Below are positions 1 through 5,134 of a stretch of 11,107 nucleotides of DNA, in pieces (positions within the stretch are counted from its first letter, which is position 1; each line of letters starts with the position of its first letter). The stretch covers positions 1 to 11,107 of the forward strand of contig VBPQ01000071.1 in the NCBI GenBank assembly GCA_005877185.1, in the 5' to 3' direction. The notes beneath the pieces were generated by a model. The model saw only the letters and a list, made by a program, of their open reading frames with translations, ran no database searches and was not told the DNA's origin. This DNA is from Nitrososphaerota archaeon (GTDB taxonomy: Archaea; Thermoproteota; Nitrososphaeria; Nitrososphaerales; Gagatemarchaeaceae). The position numbers were made by a program, and so were the translations under genes.

Positions 1-257
1 GCGAGGCCGCTTCGACCCTGAGCCAGGCGAACTCCATCGAACGAACCTACGTCGCGAGCGTGTCAACATCTCAGAGCAGTTCGCTGGGGAGCAATGTGAG
101 CGTCACCTCGCAACAATCCGGTACTACGGGGAACTGGTATTCCCAGCCGCTGGTCGTGGGCGGCGCCGGGATTGCGGCCGCCGCCGTCGCAATCGTGATT
201 CCCAGCCGCTGGTCGTGGGCGGCGCCGGGATTGCGGCCGCCGCCGTCGCAATCGTGA
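1..257 (+). CDS. C-terminal end of a surface-type protein with membrane anchor, frameshifted by a tandem duplication
   Basis: The frame is open from the window edge (first full codon at 3) to TGA at 255-257, so the 5' part lies outside. The visible protein is rich in Ser, Thr, Gln and Asn, then has a hydrophobic stretch (PLVVGGAGIAAAAVAIVI) that would form one membrane helix. This layout, a low-complexity polar stalk followed by a C-terminal helix, is typical of archaeal cell-surface proteins anchored outside the cell. A 59-bp tandem duplication beginning at 139 shifts the frame. With only one copy the protein would continue as AIVMISVVRRRI and stop at 284-286, giving a helix with a basic cytoplasmic tail. 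As it stands the tail becomes PSRWSWAAPGLRPPPSQS. The family is not recognisable from this fragment. It could be a recent mutation, a variable anchor, or an assembly error. Confidence 0.6.
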   Translation, partial: EAASTLSQANSIERTYVASVSTSQSSSLGSNVSVTSQQSGTTGNWYSQPLVVGGAGIAAAAVAIVIPSRWSWAAPGLRPPPSQS

Positions 258-258
258 T
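139..258. repeat. Perfect 59-bp tandem duplication
   Basis: Bases 139-197 and 198-256 are identical, and the match runs 2 bases further (to 258). The unit encodes the hydrophobic anchor of the surface protein and is GC-rich. Because 59 is not a multiple of three, the second copy is read in another frame and a stop appears at 255-257. Confidence 0.95.
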
Positions 259-287
259 GATTTCGGTCGTCAGGCGGCGCATCTGAC

Positions 288-839
288 TCACTGATGCGAC
301 TGTTCCTTGAGCTTGTGCAGGTACTGCCTGCGGAACTTGGTGACCTTCGGTGCAATGATGTTCTGGCAGTATGACGCCAATGGATTGTTCTTGAAGTATC
401 GCTGGTGGTAGTCCTCGGCCTTGTAGAATGCTGAATACGGCACCACCTCCGTGACTATTGGCCGTCCCCAAATCTTCGAAGCGTTCACCTCTTTGATAAC
501 CTGTTCAGCGACTTTCTTCTGTCTGTCGTCATGGTAGAATATCGCCGACCTGTACTGAGCTCCGACGTCGTGTCCCTGGCGGTTTAGAGTGGTGGGGTCG
601 TGCACCGTGAAGAAGATGCGGAGCAGTTCGTGGTAGGAGATTACCGAAGGTTTGAAGGTGAGTTGGACCACCTCCGCGTGTCCCGTGTCTCCGTTGCAGA
701 CCTGGTCATACGTCGGACTTTCGACCTGCCCCCCGGAGAAGCCGGACTCGACGCTTTCGACTCCCTTGAGCTGGGTGAAGATCGCCTCTGTGCACCAGAA
801 GCATCCTCCGCCCAGGGTGGCTACCTCTAGCTCGACCAT
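288..839 (-). CDS. msrA: Peptide methionine sulfoxide reductase MsrA
   Basis: MsrA reduces the S-epimer of methionine sulfoxide in proteins back to methionine, repairing oxidative damage in the cytoplasm. The GGGCFWCTE motif is at residues 10-18, with catalytic Cys13. Further family signatures are GYSGG-like GFSGG, GHAE, HDPTTLNRQGHDVGAQYRSA and a C-terminal YCQNIIAPKVTKF with a possible resolving Cys158. The protein has 183 residues from the ATG at 839, close to a minimal MsrA. An in-frame TTG at 893 would add 18 residues, but ATG is preferred. It places MVELEVATLGGG at the N-terminus as in relatives, and the upstream DNA is better explained as promoter, with a TTAA core about 28 bases before the ATG inside a 16-bp palindrome. 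It points away from its neighbours and appears to be a single-gene unit. Confidence 0.93.
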   Translation of the reverse strand: MVELEVATLGGGCFWCTEAIFTQLKGVESVESGFSGGQVESPTYDQVCNGDTGHAEVVQLTFKPSVISYHELLRIFFTVHDPTTLNRQGHDVGAQYRSAIFYHDDRQKKVAEQVIKEVNASKIWGRPIVTEVVPYSAFYKAEDYHQRYFKNNPLASYCQNIIAPKVTKFRRQYLHKLKEQSHQ

Positions 840-858
840 CTCTTTTTCGCCAGAAATC

Positions 859-874
859 ACAGACTTAAGTCTGT
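859..874 (-). promoter_or_regulatory. 16-bp perfect palindrome at the msrA promoter
   Basis: ACAGACTTAAGTCTGT is a perfect inverted repeat centred about 28 bases upstream of the msrA ATG, where an archaeal TATA box would sit. The TTAA core may be part of a weak TATA element, so a regulator bound here would block TBP. This is inferred from sequence symmetry and position. Confidence 0.5.
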
Positions 875-969
875 TGCTTGTTTTCCGGGCCAACGACCGC
901 CAACAAACGTGCAGCCTTCTTGATTTCCAAAAATGAGGTTGGTTATGAGTCTCTCAAGAATAACTGTCT

Positions 970-1263
970 GTGCGCGACGATTCTTCACACACTCTGCACT
1001 TGGGCGCCACTGCGAAGGAGAGGTCGTGGTCATGTCGTCACGCCTCCGAGTGCGTCGAGATTGATTTCTTCCAGGAATTCGGCAGCAATAGCCAGAGCAT
1101 TTTCCTCAAGCCGTCGAGAGGTTTTCGCATTTCGGACCACGTAGAAGAACCGGGCCGGAACGACATAGTGTTTCCTTGGTATCTGGTGGTCAGAACGGAA
1201 TGGCAAGCTGGAGGAGACATTCCGCGAACCCCAAAAGCGCGAGAATCGGTCAGATATTCGTAA
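970..1263 (+). CDS. Small protein of unrecognised family (copy 1)
   Basis: I do not recognise this family. The frame runs from GTG 970 (97 residues) or TTG 1000 (87 residues) to TAA 1261-1263. The case for coding is a second, diverged copy at 9742-9947. From PSRGF (residues 48-52 counting from 970) through ISD, ND, VFP and VVR (73-75), 19 of 28 residues are identical. Several codons differ only at the third position, as expected if the protein is selected. The similarity also covers an upstream C-x-H-x-S-E segment (Cys22, His24, Ser26, Glu27). This copy has an extra 22-residue polar tail after VVR that copy 2 lacks. There is no signal peptide or membrane segment. The gene converges on tRNA-Glu, 13 bases away. 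No clear TATA box or ribosome-binding site decides the start. Confidence 0.5.
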   Translation: MRDDSSHTLHLGATAKERSWSCRHASECVEIDFFQEFGSNSQSIFLKPSRGFRISDHVEEPGRNDIVFPWYLVVRTEWQAGGDIPRTPKARESVRYS

Positions 1264-1276
1264 AGCGCATGAATAA

Positions 1277-1366
1277 TGCCCCGGACGGGATTTGAACCCA
1301 TGTCACGACCTCGCTTTCCTTTCGGTCGAGAGGGTCGTATGCTTGACCGGTCTACACCACCGGGGC
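1277..1366 (-). tRNA. tRNA-Glu(CTC) with 15-nt intron
   Basis: The acceptor stem pairs GCCCCGG with CCGGGGC. The T arm has loop TTCAAAT. The anticodon stem CGACC/GGTCG is separated by 22 nt, not 7. Reading the loop as C-T-CTC-G, then the intron, then A gives anticodon CTC (1328-1330) and an intron of 15 nt (1312-1326) between positions 37 and 38, the canonical archaeal site. The intron folds as CC-GAAA-GG between TCG and CGA, compatible with a bulge-helix-bulge splice substrate. Discriminator A73 is at 1277; CCA is not encoded. Without the intron the tRNA is 75 nt. The exact intron edges could slide because CGA occurs at both sides. Confidence 0.93.
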
Positions 1367-1389
1367 GCGGACGGCTGGGCGAGGACCAA

Positions 1390-1400
1390 ATGAAATAAGT
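1390..1400 (-). promoter_or_regulatory. TATA box for tRNA-Glu
   Basis: On the minus strand the sequence ACTTATTTCAT lies about 26 bases before the mature tRNA 5' end, in the gap between the histone gene and the tRNA. It is an AT-rich patch in a GC-rich region at the distance expected for an archaeal TATA box, so the tRNA probably has its own promoter. Confidence 0.55.
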
Positions 1401-1446
1401 CTTGCAAACGCGGAAGGGAAAACCCGAGTGAACGATCGCAGACGGT

Positions 1447-1668
1447 CTATTGCCTGAGAACCGCCTTTGCCGCGAGCTTTATGTCCGAGGGCTTGACCGT
1501 CTTCCTCCCCGCGTGGGCGGCCAGTTCCACCGCCTGCTTGGCGATCTGCATCCCCACCTCCTCCAGCTCGCTTCTAAGCTCAATCGCCGCGTCATCTCCG
1601 ACCCTCTCTGCACCCGCCTTCTTTATCACCCTGTATACAGCCGCGAGTCCGAACTCCGACCCAGACAT
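1447..1668 (-). CDS. Archaeal histone (HMf-like)
   Basis: Archaeal histones dimerise through a histone fold and wrap or stack on DNA as the main chromatin protein. The 73-residue product carries the family hallmarks in order: an alpha-1 segment with YRVIKKAGAERVGDDA (residues 12-27, with the DNA-contacting Arg/Lys of the RIIK-type motif and the AGAERV turn), a central alpha-2 with EVGMQIAKQAVELA, and the HAGRKTVKPSDIKLA loop and alpha-3. The length is slightly above the 65-70 usual for HMfA/B, because of a short N-terminal extension (MSGSEFG) before the fold. There is no C-terminal tail. The start is well placed: a TATA box sits about 29 bases upstream, implying a leaderless or nearly leaderless mRNA. 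It is transcribed alone, upstream of tRNA-Glu on the same strand. Confidence 0.97.
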   Translation of the reverse strand: MSGSEFGLAAVYRVIKKAGAERVGDDAAIELRSELEEVGMQIAKQAVELAAHAGRKTVKPSDIKLAAKAVLRQ

Positions 1669-1693
1669 ACCTATTTTTCTCGTTTGCTGGCAA

Positions 1694-1701
1694 GTATTTA
1701 A
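1694..1701 (-). promoter_or_regulatory. TATA box of the histone gene
   Basis: TTAAATAC on the minus strand lies about 29 bases before the histone ATG and is preceded by CAAAGG, which could serve as the purine-rich BRE. The spacing predicts transcription starting at or a base or two before the start codon. Confidence 0.7.
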
Positions 1702-1854
1702 CCTTTGGTCGAAACAACCAACGATGGCGCCTGCTTTGGTGCCCTAATGCCACATCTACCCTAAGAATGATGAAAAAAGAAGAAATTTGGATATAATGGC
1801 TCTCAATCTCCCAATTCAGAACATGCGAAATTGAGTCCGCGTGCAGATTCTCCG

Positions 1855-1862
1855 TTAAATTT
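1855..1862 (+). promoter_or_regulatory. TATA box of the tatD-like gene and operon
   Basis: TTAAATTT is centred about 26 bases before the TTG start at 1884, which would give a leaderless message. The remaining spacer between the divergent histone and tatD-like genes (1702-1854) holds another AT-rich patch near 1786-1797 (ATTTGGATATAAT), which could be an alternative upstream promoter. I see no RNA gene or repeat there. Confidence 0.55.
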
Positions 1863-1883
1863 GACCGATGAGAAGGGGGGCCG

Positions 1884-2624
1884 TTGCCCTTCTGCGACGC
1901 TCATCTTCACCTTGCGGACTTCACTGATGCCGAGGGTTCGATAACCCTGGCCAGGGGAGCAAAAATCCTGCTATACTCGGCTTCTACGAACCTCCGCGAC
2001 TCCGCGAGGAACCTAGAGCTTGCAAGAGGGTCTCCCGACCTAATCAAGGCCTTCGTCGGCGTTCACCCTTCCGATGCAGCCAAAGGGTTAGATGAGAAGG
2101 AGCTGGAATCGCTTTCAACCCGTGCGACCGGTGTAGGGGAGGTCGGGCTCGACCCGAAGTACTCGGCAGTCACGGAGCGGAGCGAACAGCTTCGCATCTT
2201 CAGGGTGCAGCTGGAGATCGCCGAGAGGCTCGGGAGGCCCGTCCAGGTGCACAGCAGGGGTGCAGGAGAGGCTTGTCTGGACAACCTCGAGTCTTTTGAC
2301 CCACCGTCCGTCCTACTTCACTGGTTCGAAGGCTCAGAACTTGTGCCCAGGGCAGCGGCGAAGGGATATTACGTCTCCTTCGGCCCCGCCATCCTCTACT
2401 CGAAGAAATTGGCCGGAATCGCCAAGTCTTATCCGAGAAACCTCATCCTGACCGAAAGCGATGCTCCCGTAACCTACTCCCCTCTTGGTGAAGCCGTTTC
2501 GGGACCTTCTCTCATCCCGAGTGTCGTCTTCTTCTTATCTCAGCTTCTGGGCCTCGACTTCGCAGAGATGGCCCTTACAGTCTCGGAAAACTCCAGACGA
2601 TATCTTGAGGGGAAGAAAGGTTAA
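1884..2624 (+). CDS. TatD-family metal-dependent hydrolase (putative deoxyribonuclease)
   Basis: TatD proteins are TIM-barrel hydrolases of the amidohydrolase superfamily using divalent metals; characterised members have 3'-5' exonuclease or DNase activity. The metal ligands are visible: HLH (His7, His9), GVHP (59-62), GEVGLD with Glu86, VHSRG with His123, LHWFEG with His146, and TESDAP with Asp193. Length (246) is near the usual 250-265. The start is TTG at 1884; the nearby ATG at 1868 is in another frame. Placing DAHLHL at residue 5 is normal for the family. It is the first gene of a plus-strand run, 35 bases ahead of rps17e. The natural substrate cannot be read from sequence. Confidence 0.88.
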   Translation: MPFCDAHLHLADFTDAEGSITLARGAKILLYSASTNLRDSARNLELARGSPDLIKAFVGVHPSDAAKGLDEKELESLSTRATGVGEVGLDPKYSAVTERSEQLRIFRVQLEIAERLGRPVQVHSRGAGEACLDNLESFDPPSVLLHWFEGSELVPRAAAKGYYVSFGPAILYSKKLAGIAKSYPRNLILTESDAPVTYSPLGEAVSGPSLIPSVVFFLSQLLGLDFAEMALTVSENSRRYLEGKKG

Positions 2625-2659
2625 TCTCTGCTCTGACGTGGGGAGCCAGAGCAGAACAG

Positions 2660-2875
2660 TTGGATAGAATCAGAAGAATTTCACAGACCCTCCTCCAAAG
2701 GTACCCCGACAGGTTCACTACCGATTTCGAGAAGAATAAGGAGGTCCTGTCAGAGTTGACGATCATTAGCTCTAAGACGCTGCGAAATCACATCGCGGGA
2801 TACATAACAAAAACGTTGAAGACCGGTTCAGAAGAGAAAGAGGTAATAGAAGCAGAGGCGCAGGCGGTGCAGTAG
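2660..2875 (+). CDS. rps17e: 30S ribosomal protein S17e
   Basis: S17e is a small ribosomal subunit protein found in archaea and eukaryotes but not bacteria. The family signature is clear in the 71-residue product: a helical N-terminus (DRIRRISQTLL), then YPDRFTTDFEKNKEVLSEL, then SKTLRNHIAGYITK, followed by an acidic tail. The usual length is 60-80. The start is TTG at 2660, which gives the expected short N-terminal helix. Only weak purine-rich sequence (GTGGGGAG, 2639-2646) lies upstream. An AT patch at 2619-2626 could be a TATA box, but co-transcription with the tatD-like gene 35 bases upstream is equally possible. The next gene starts 3 bases after its stop, indicating a shared message. 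Confidence 0.95.
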   Translation: MDRIRRISQTLLQRYPDRFTTDFEKNKEVLSELTIISSKTLRNHIAGYITKTLKTGSEEKEVIEAEAQAVQ

Positions 2876-2878
2876 CCG

Positions 2879-3709
2879 TTGAGAGTCGGAAGCCAGCTAG
2901 TTGAGGTCGACCTGAGACCGATTGGTTCGGTCCTCCCGCATGAAGAGACGATTACCGACCTCTCATCCAGGCTTTCCGACCGGATCCGGGCAGATGGGTT
3001 TCAGCGTGACCCGATTATCGTCGACAGAGAAAACCACGTGGTGCTCGACGGAATGCATCGGCTCAGAGCTCTGAAGGACCTGGGTGCGCGTCACATCCTT
3101 TGCCACCTCGTCGACTACTCCTCCCCCGAGATAAGGCTCGAGAGATGGGCCAGATTGTTGAAGGGTGCGAAGAGGGAGAGTCTTGTGGAAATCCTGAAAA
3201 GTTCGCGAATCGACCGCAGAGTCTCGCTCAAGGAGGCAATCGAACTCGTCGACGGGAGGAGCACCCCCGTCTCGGTCCTCACTTCAGGTTCCTGCTTCGT
3301 CGCCTCTTCCAGATTCAGGAGCCTAGCGGTGAGCTTCGAGCTCGTCCGAAGACTGGACGAGGCTTCTCGTGCCATGGGTCTGAAGCAGGATTTCATCGAG
3401 GAGGAACTCGTTGAGACCGCTATTCCCAATCCGGGGAACGTGGTTATCCTTGCCCCGAGGGTGAAGAAGAACGAAGTGATAGAGGCAGCCAAAAGCGGGA
3501 AGCTCTTCCCGCACAAGAGCACCATGCACGTGATAGGTCTCAGGACAGTCGGGGTGAACTATCCTCTCTCGGAGCTTCAAGAGGAGGAGCCATCGCATGA
3601 GCTGCGCGCCTCGAAGCTCGAGGCGGCGAGGGGTTCGATCCTCGACCCTCCAGTTACGTACTTTGGCAGAAGGTACTGGGAAAAGCTTCTGGTGGTCCGC
3701 GAAGAATGA
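2879..3709 (+). CDS. serK: ParB/sulfiredoxin-fold protein, probable SerK-type free L-serine kinase
   Basis: SerK, characterised in Thermococcus kodakarensis, phosphorylates free L-serine with ADP as phosphate donor, giving O-phosphoserine for cysteine synthesis. It has a ParB/Srx-like fold with no DNA-binding domain. Supporting motifs are an N-terminal VDLRPIG strand, PHEET with Glu22/23 (candidate catalytic Glu), DPIIVD, VVLDGMHRLRALKDLG with Asp57 and His60 (the ParB-like active-site motif), and a C-terminal FPHKSTMHVIGLR (210-222) followed by NYPL. There is no helix-turn-helix partner domain. At 276 residues it is longer than I recall for SerK, with about 40 extra C-terminal residues. The start is TTG, 3 bases after the rps17e stop. 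Its end overlaps the next gene as ATGA, implying translational coupling. An alternative is a ParB-like protein of other function. Confidence 0.65.
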   Translation: MRVGSQLVEVDLRPIGSVLPHEETITDLSSRLSDRIRADGFQRDPIIVDRENHVVLDGMHRLRALKDLGARHILCHLVDYSSPEIRLERWARLLKGAKRESLVEILKSSRIDRRVSLKEAIELVDGRSTPVSVLTSGSCFVASSRFRSLAVSFELVRRLDEASRAMGLKQDFIEEELVETAIPNPGNVVILAPRVKKNEVIEAAKSGKLFPHKSTMHVIGLRTVGVNYPLSELQEEEPSHELRASKLEAARGSILDPPVTYFGRRYWEKLLVVREE

Positions 3710-3966
3710 TCACAGTAAGATGCGTAGGGCACATAGCGACAAGCCTGGGGAGGGAGGCCTTCGAGCTGGACTTCGAGGAGATTCAGGTCGGCGAACTTAT
3801 CGAAAGGCTGCGGGCTCTCGCCATCGAGCCGGGACGGGTCGGGTTCAGCCGGTTCAACACCCTTGCGATGGTAGGGGATGGGGAGGCGTTTGTGGCGGGA
3901 TCGAAGGATAGAGTTCTCAAGACCGGGGAGTGGGTGGTCTTGATCCCATTCTCGCACGGAGGGTGA
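3706..3966 (+). CDS. MoaD/ThiS-like ubiquitin-fold protein ending in Gly-Gly
   Basis: The 86-residue product has the beta-grasp pattern of small sulfur carriers and archaeal SAMPs: an N-terminal strand (MITVRCVGHIA), the FELDFEEIQVGELIERL helix region, a central strand with FNTLAMVGDGEAF, the LKTGEWVVLIPFSHGG end and the diagnostic terminal Gly85-Gly86. Such proteins are adenylated at the C-terminus by an E1-like enzyme, then carry sulfur as a thiocarboxylate (molybdopterin, thiamin, 2-thiouridine, cysteine) or are conjugated to lysines. Which role applies is not given by the sequence. The ATG overlaps the serK-like stop (ATGA), so the two proteins are likely made in step, favouring a shared pathway. 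No E1 enzyme is in the window. Confidence 0.8.
   Translation: MITVRCVGHIATSLGREAFELDFEEIQVGELIERLRALAIEPGRVGFSRFNTLAMVGDGEAFVAGSKDRVLKTGEWVVLIPFSHGG
3958..3966 (+). promoter_or_regulatory. Ribosome-binding site for cgi121 formed by the upstream Gly-Gly-stop codons
   Basis: GGAGGGTGA is close to the archaeal Shine-Dalgarno consensus GGAGGTGA and ends 10 bases before the cgi121 ATG. It is also the Gly-Gly-stop end of the preceding reading frame, so the diglycine tail and the ribosome-binding site share the same bases. Confidence 0.6.
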
Positions 3967-3976
3967 CTCACCGCTG

Positions 3977-4417
3977 ATGGAGGGGACCGAGGTAGCGTGC
4001 TTCCTGCTCGAGGGGAGGGGCGAATGGGAAGACCTGAAGGCGAGGCTGCTGAGGTCTTTTCCAAACCTTCTCTTCCAGCTGGTCGACGCGAGTAGCGGGT
4101 CTAACGAAAGATTCTTCAGGCTAATCACGGCACAGACGCTGAAGGCCTCGGGCGATGGATCTCTACTAGCTAAGAAGCCCGAGGTAGACCTTCTTCTGAG
4201 GCTAGCCCGTACCACTCAAATTTCGGAAGCAGTCGCGAGTGTGGGATACAAGAGGGGGGAGAAACGAATTCTCATCGCCGCGGGGAAGAGGGGGGAGGTG
4301 AAGAGGATGGTCGGTTCAGGTATCGCGGAGGGAAGGCGTCTGCCGTCCGTTGAACTGAGCGAGAGTGAATGGGAGAGGGTGGAGGAGGCGGCCATCCTCT
4401 CCGCGCTGCGGACCTAG
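3977..4417 (+). CDS. cgi121: KEOPS complex subunit Cgi121
   Basis: Cgi121 (human TPRKB) binds Bud32 in the KEOPS complex and helps it engage tRNA; KEOPS transfers threonylcarbamoyl to A37 of ANN-decoding tRNAs (t6A). The family core is unmistakable: AQTLKAS (52-58) then AKKPEVDLLLRLARTTQISEA (about 65-85). A Gly-containing segment (SVGYKRGEKRILIAAGK) follows. Length 146 fits the family. The ATG start is supported by a strong Shine-Dalgarno sequence. It is the last gene of the plus-strand run and ends 17 bases before the convergent THUMP gene. The YrdC gene for the preceding step of the same pathway lies 0.7 kb further on, on the other strand. Confidence 0.92.
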   Translation: MEGTEVACFLLEGRGEWEDLKARLLRSFPNLLFQLVDASSGSNERFFRLITAQTLKASGDGSLLAKKPEVDLLLRLARTTQISEAVASVGYKRGEKRILIAAGKRGEVKRMVGSGIAEGRRLPSVELSESEWERVEEAAILSALRT

Positions 4418-4434
4418 GGTGGGTAGTGGGAGGG

Positions 4435-4947
4435 TCAGGACCCACGCTTCAGCTTTACAATGCTGAGAACCTCTTCCGGAGCGAGCACCGAAATCCCCGT
4501 GTATTCTCCGAATACCTGCACGAGGACTATCTTCTTCGGAGACTCAAGGTCAACCTTCCTGTCTATCACCTCTGCAATTGCGTCTATGAGCTCTCTGGTC
4601 GAGTAGGGACAATCCCTCGTTTCAATCGTTATGCGAAATGTATCGCCTTGGCCAATCGCGGAGGAGAGGCGCTTCACGGCCGCCGTGATCTCCTCAATCT
4701 TCGTGTCCACCACGGCATCGATGGGCAGCGCTCTCAGGATGAAGCGTATCCTGAAGGGTTCTGCCTTCACGTAGTCTGAAAGGAACTTCAGCAGAGCGCG
4801 CGGGTTTTCGACATCGGCCTCGATGACCCCGTCGTAGGCGGACCGCTCTATGCCGACCTTCCTAATCCCTGAGAGCAGGGCGAGCTCCTTGAACTCGGCG
4901 GATGCCCTCGCTTCAAGCCCCTTCGCAGAGGTCAGGATGAGGTTCAA
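4435..4947 (-). CDS. THUMP-domain RNA-binding protein (Tan1-like)
   Basis: The 170-residue product resembles the short archaeal THUMP proteins related to yeast Tan1/THUMPD1, which bind tRNA and assist an acetyltransferase in making ac4C12. It begins with the family-like MNLILTSAKGLEARASAEFKE-type segment (first 20 residues visible as a strand, loop and helix), has a ferredoxin-like middle part, and a THUMP core about 95-165 with FRITIETRDCPYSTRELIDA, VDLESPKKIVLVQVFGEYTG and ISVLAPEEVLS. There is no methyltransferase, thiouridylase or deaminase domain, so it is probably an accessory RNA-binding protein. The start is TTG at 4947, with purine-rich AGAAGGATAG just upstream. The partner acetyltransferase is not in the window, so the exact modification is inferred. 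Confidence 0.82.
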   Translation of the reverse strand: MNLILTSAKGLEARASAEFKELALLSGIRKVGIERSAYDGVIEADVENPRALLKFLSDYVKAEPFRIRFILRALPIDAVVDTKIEEITAAVKRLSSAIGQGDTFRITIETRDCPYSTRELIDAIAEVIDRKVDLESPKKIVLVQVFGEYTGISVLAPEEVLSIVKLKRGS

Positions 4948-5031
4948 CTATCCTTCTACTCAGGCCGATTGCTCCCCTCCTTAATTGCTTTCCAGATTCA
5001 AAGGGGGTCGGGTTCATCCGAAGGGAAAGGA

Positions 5032-5049
5032 GGGAGGGAGGGAAGAGGG
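5032..5049 (+). other. G-quadruplex-type motif
   Basis: GGGAGGGAGGGAAGAGGG matches the four-G3-tract pattern with loops of 1, 1 and 4 bases. It lies in the 187-bp spacer between the THUMP and YrdC genes, about 85-105 bases upstream of the THUMP start. The other strand is C-rich and could form an i-motif. Whether it folds in the cell is unknown. Confidence 0.55.
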
Positions 5050-5094
5050 TGAACTAGCCTGCAGAACTCTAGGAGATGGAGGACGTGAATGCAC

Positions 5095-5108
5095 CTTTCC
5101 GCGGAAAG
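5095..5108. repeat. 14-bp perfect palindrome 3' of the YrdC gene
   Basis: CTTTCCGCGGAAAG reads the same on both strands and lies 27-40 bases past the YrdC stop. It could form a hairpin at the mRNA 3' end or bind a dimeric regulator. No U-tract follows, so a standard terminator is not supported. Confidence 0.45.
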
Positions 5109-5134
5109 TGACCTTCCTTGACAGTGTCGACGCG

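Noticed and set aside
1038..1301. Minus-strand open frame of 87 codons overlapping the 3' end of tRNA-Glu
   Set aside because: It begins inside the tRNA gene and is antisense to the small ORF at 970-1263, whose protein is supported by a homologous copy. No recognisable motif.
970..1366. Small ORF plus tRNA as an integrase fragment of an element inserted in the tRNA gene
   Set aside because: The protein has no Arg-His-Arg-Tyr recombinase residues, and I saw no repeated tRNA 3' segment marking attachment sites nearby.
1768..1797. Tiny ATG-ATG-AAA-AAA frame of nine codons in the histone/tatD spacer
   Set aside because: Too short and followed by AT-rich promoter-like DNA; better explained as regulatory sequence.
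2879..3709. Plasmid-partition or chromosome-segregation ParB
   Set aside because: It has the ParB-like DGMHR motif but no helix-turn-helix or CTP-binding domain layout and no parA partner; the C-terminal FPHKSTMHVI block and the operon fit a SerK-type enzyme better.
3577..4215. Long minus-strand open frame (212 codons) opposite the SerK-like, ubiquitin-like and Cgi121 genes
   Set aside because: It spans three well-supported plus-strand genes and has no family features; it is a by-product of GC-rich codon use.
4369..4779. Plus-strand frame of 136 codons across the end of Cgi121 and the THUMP gene
   Set aside because: It runs antisense to the recognisable THUMP protein and shows no motif of its own.
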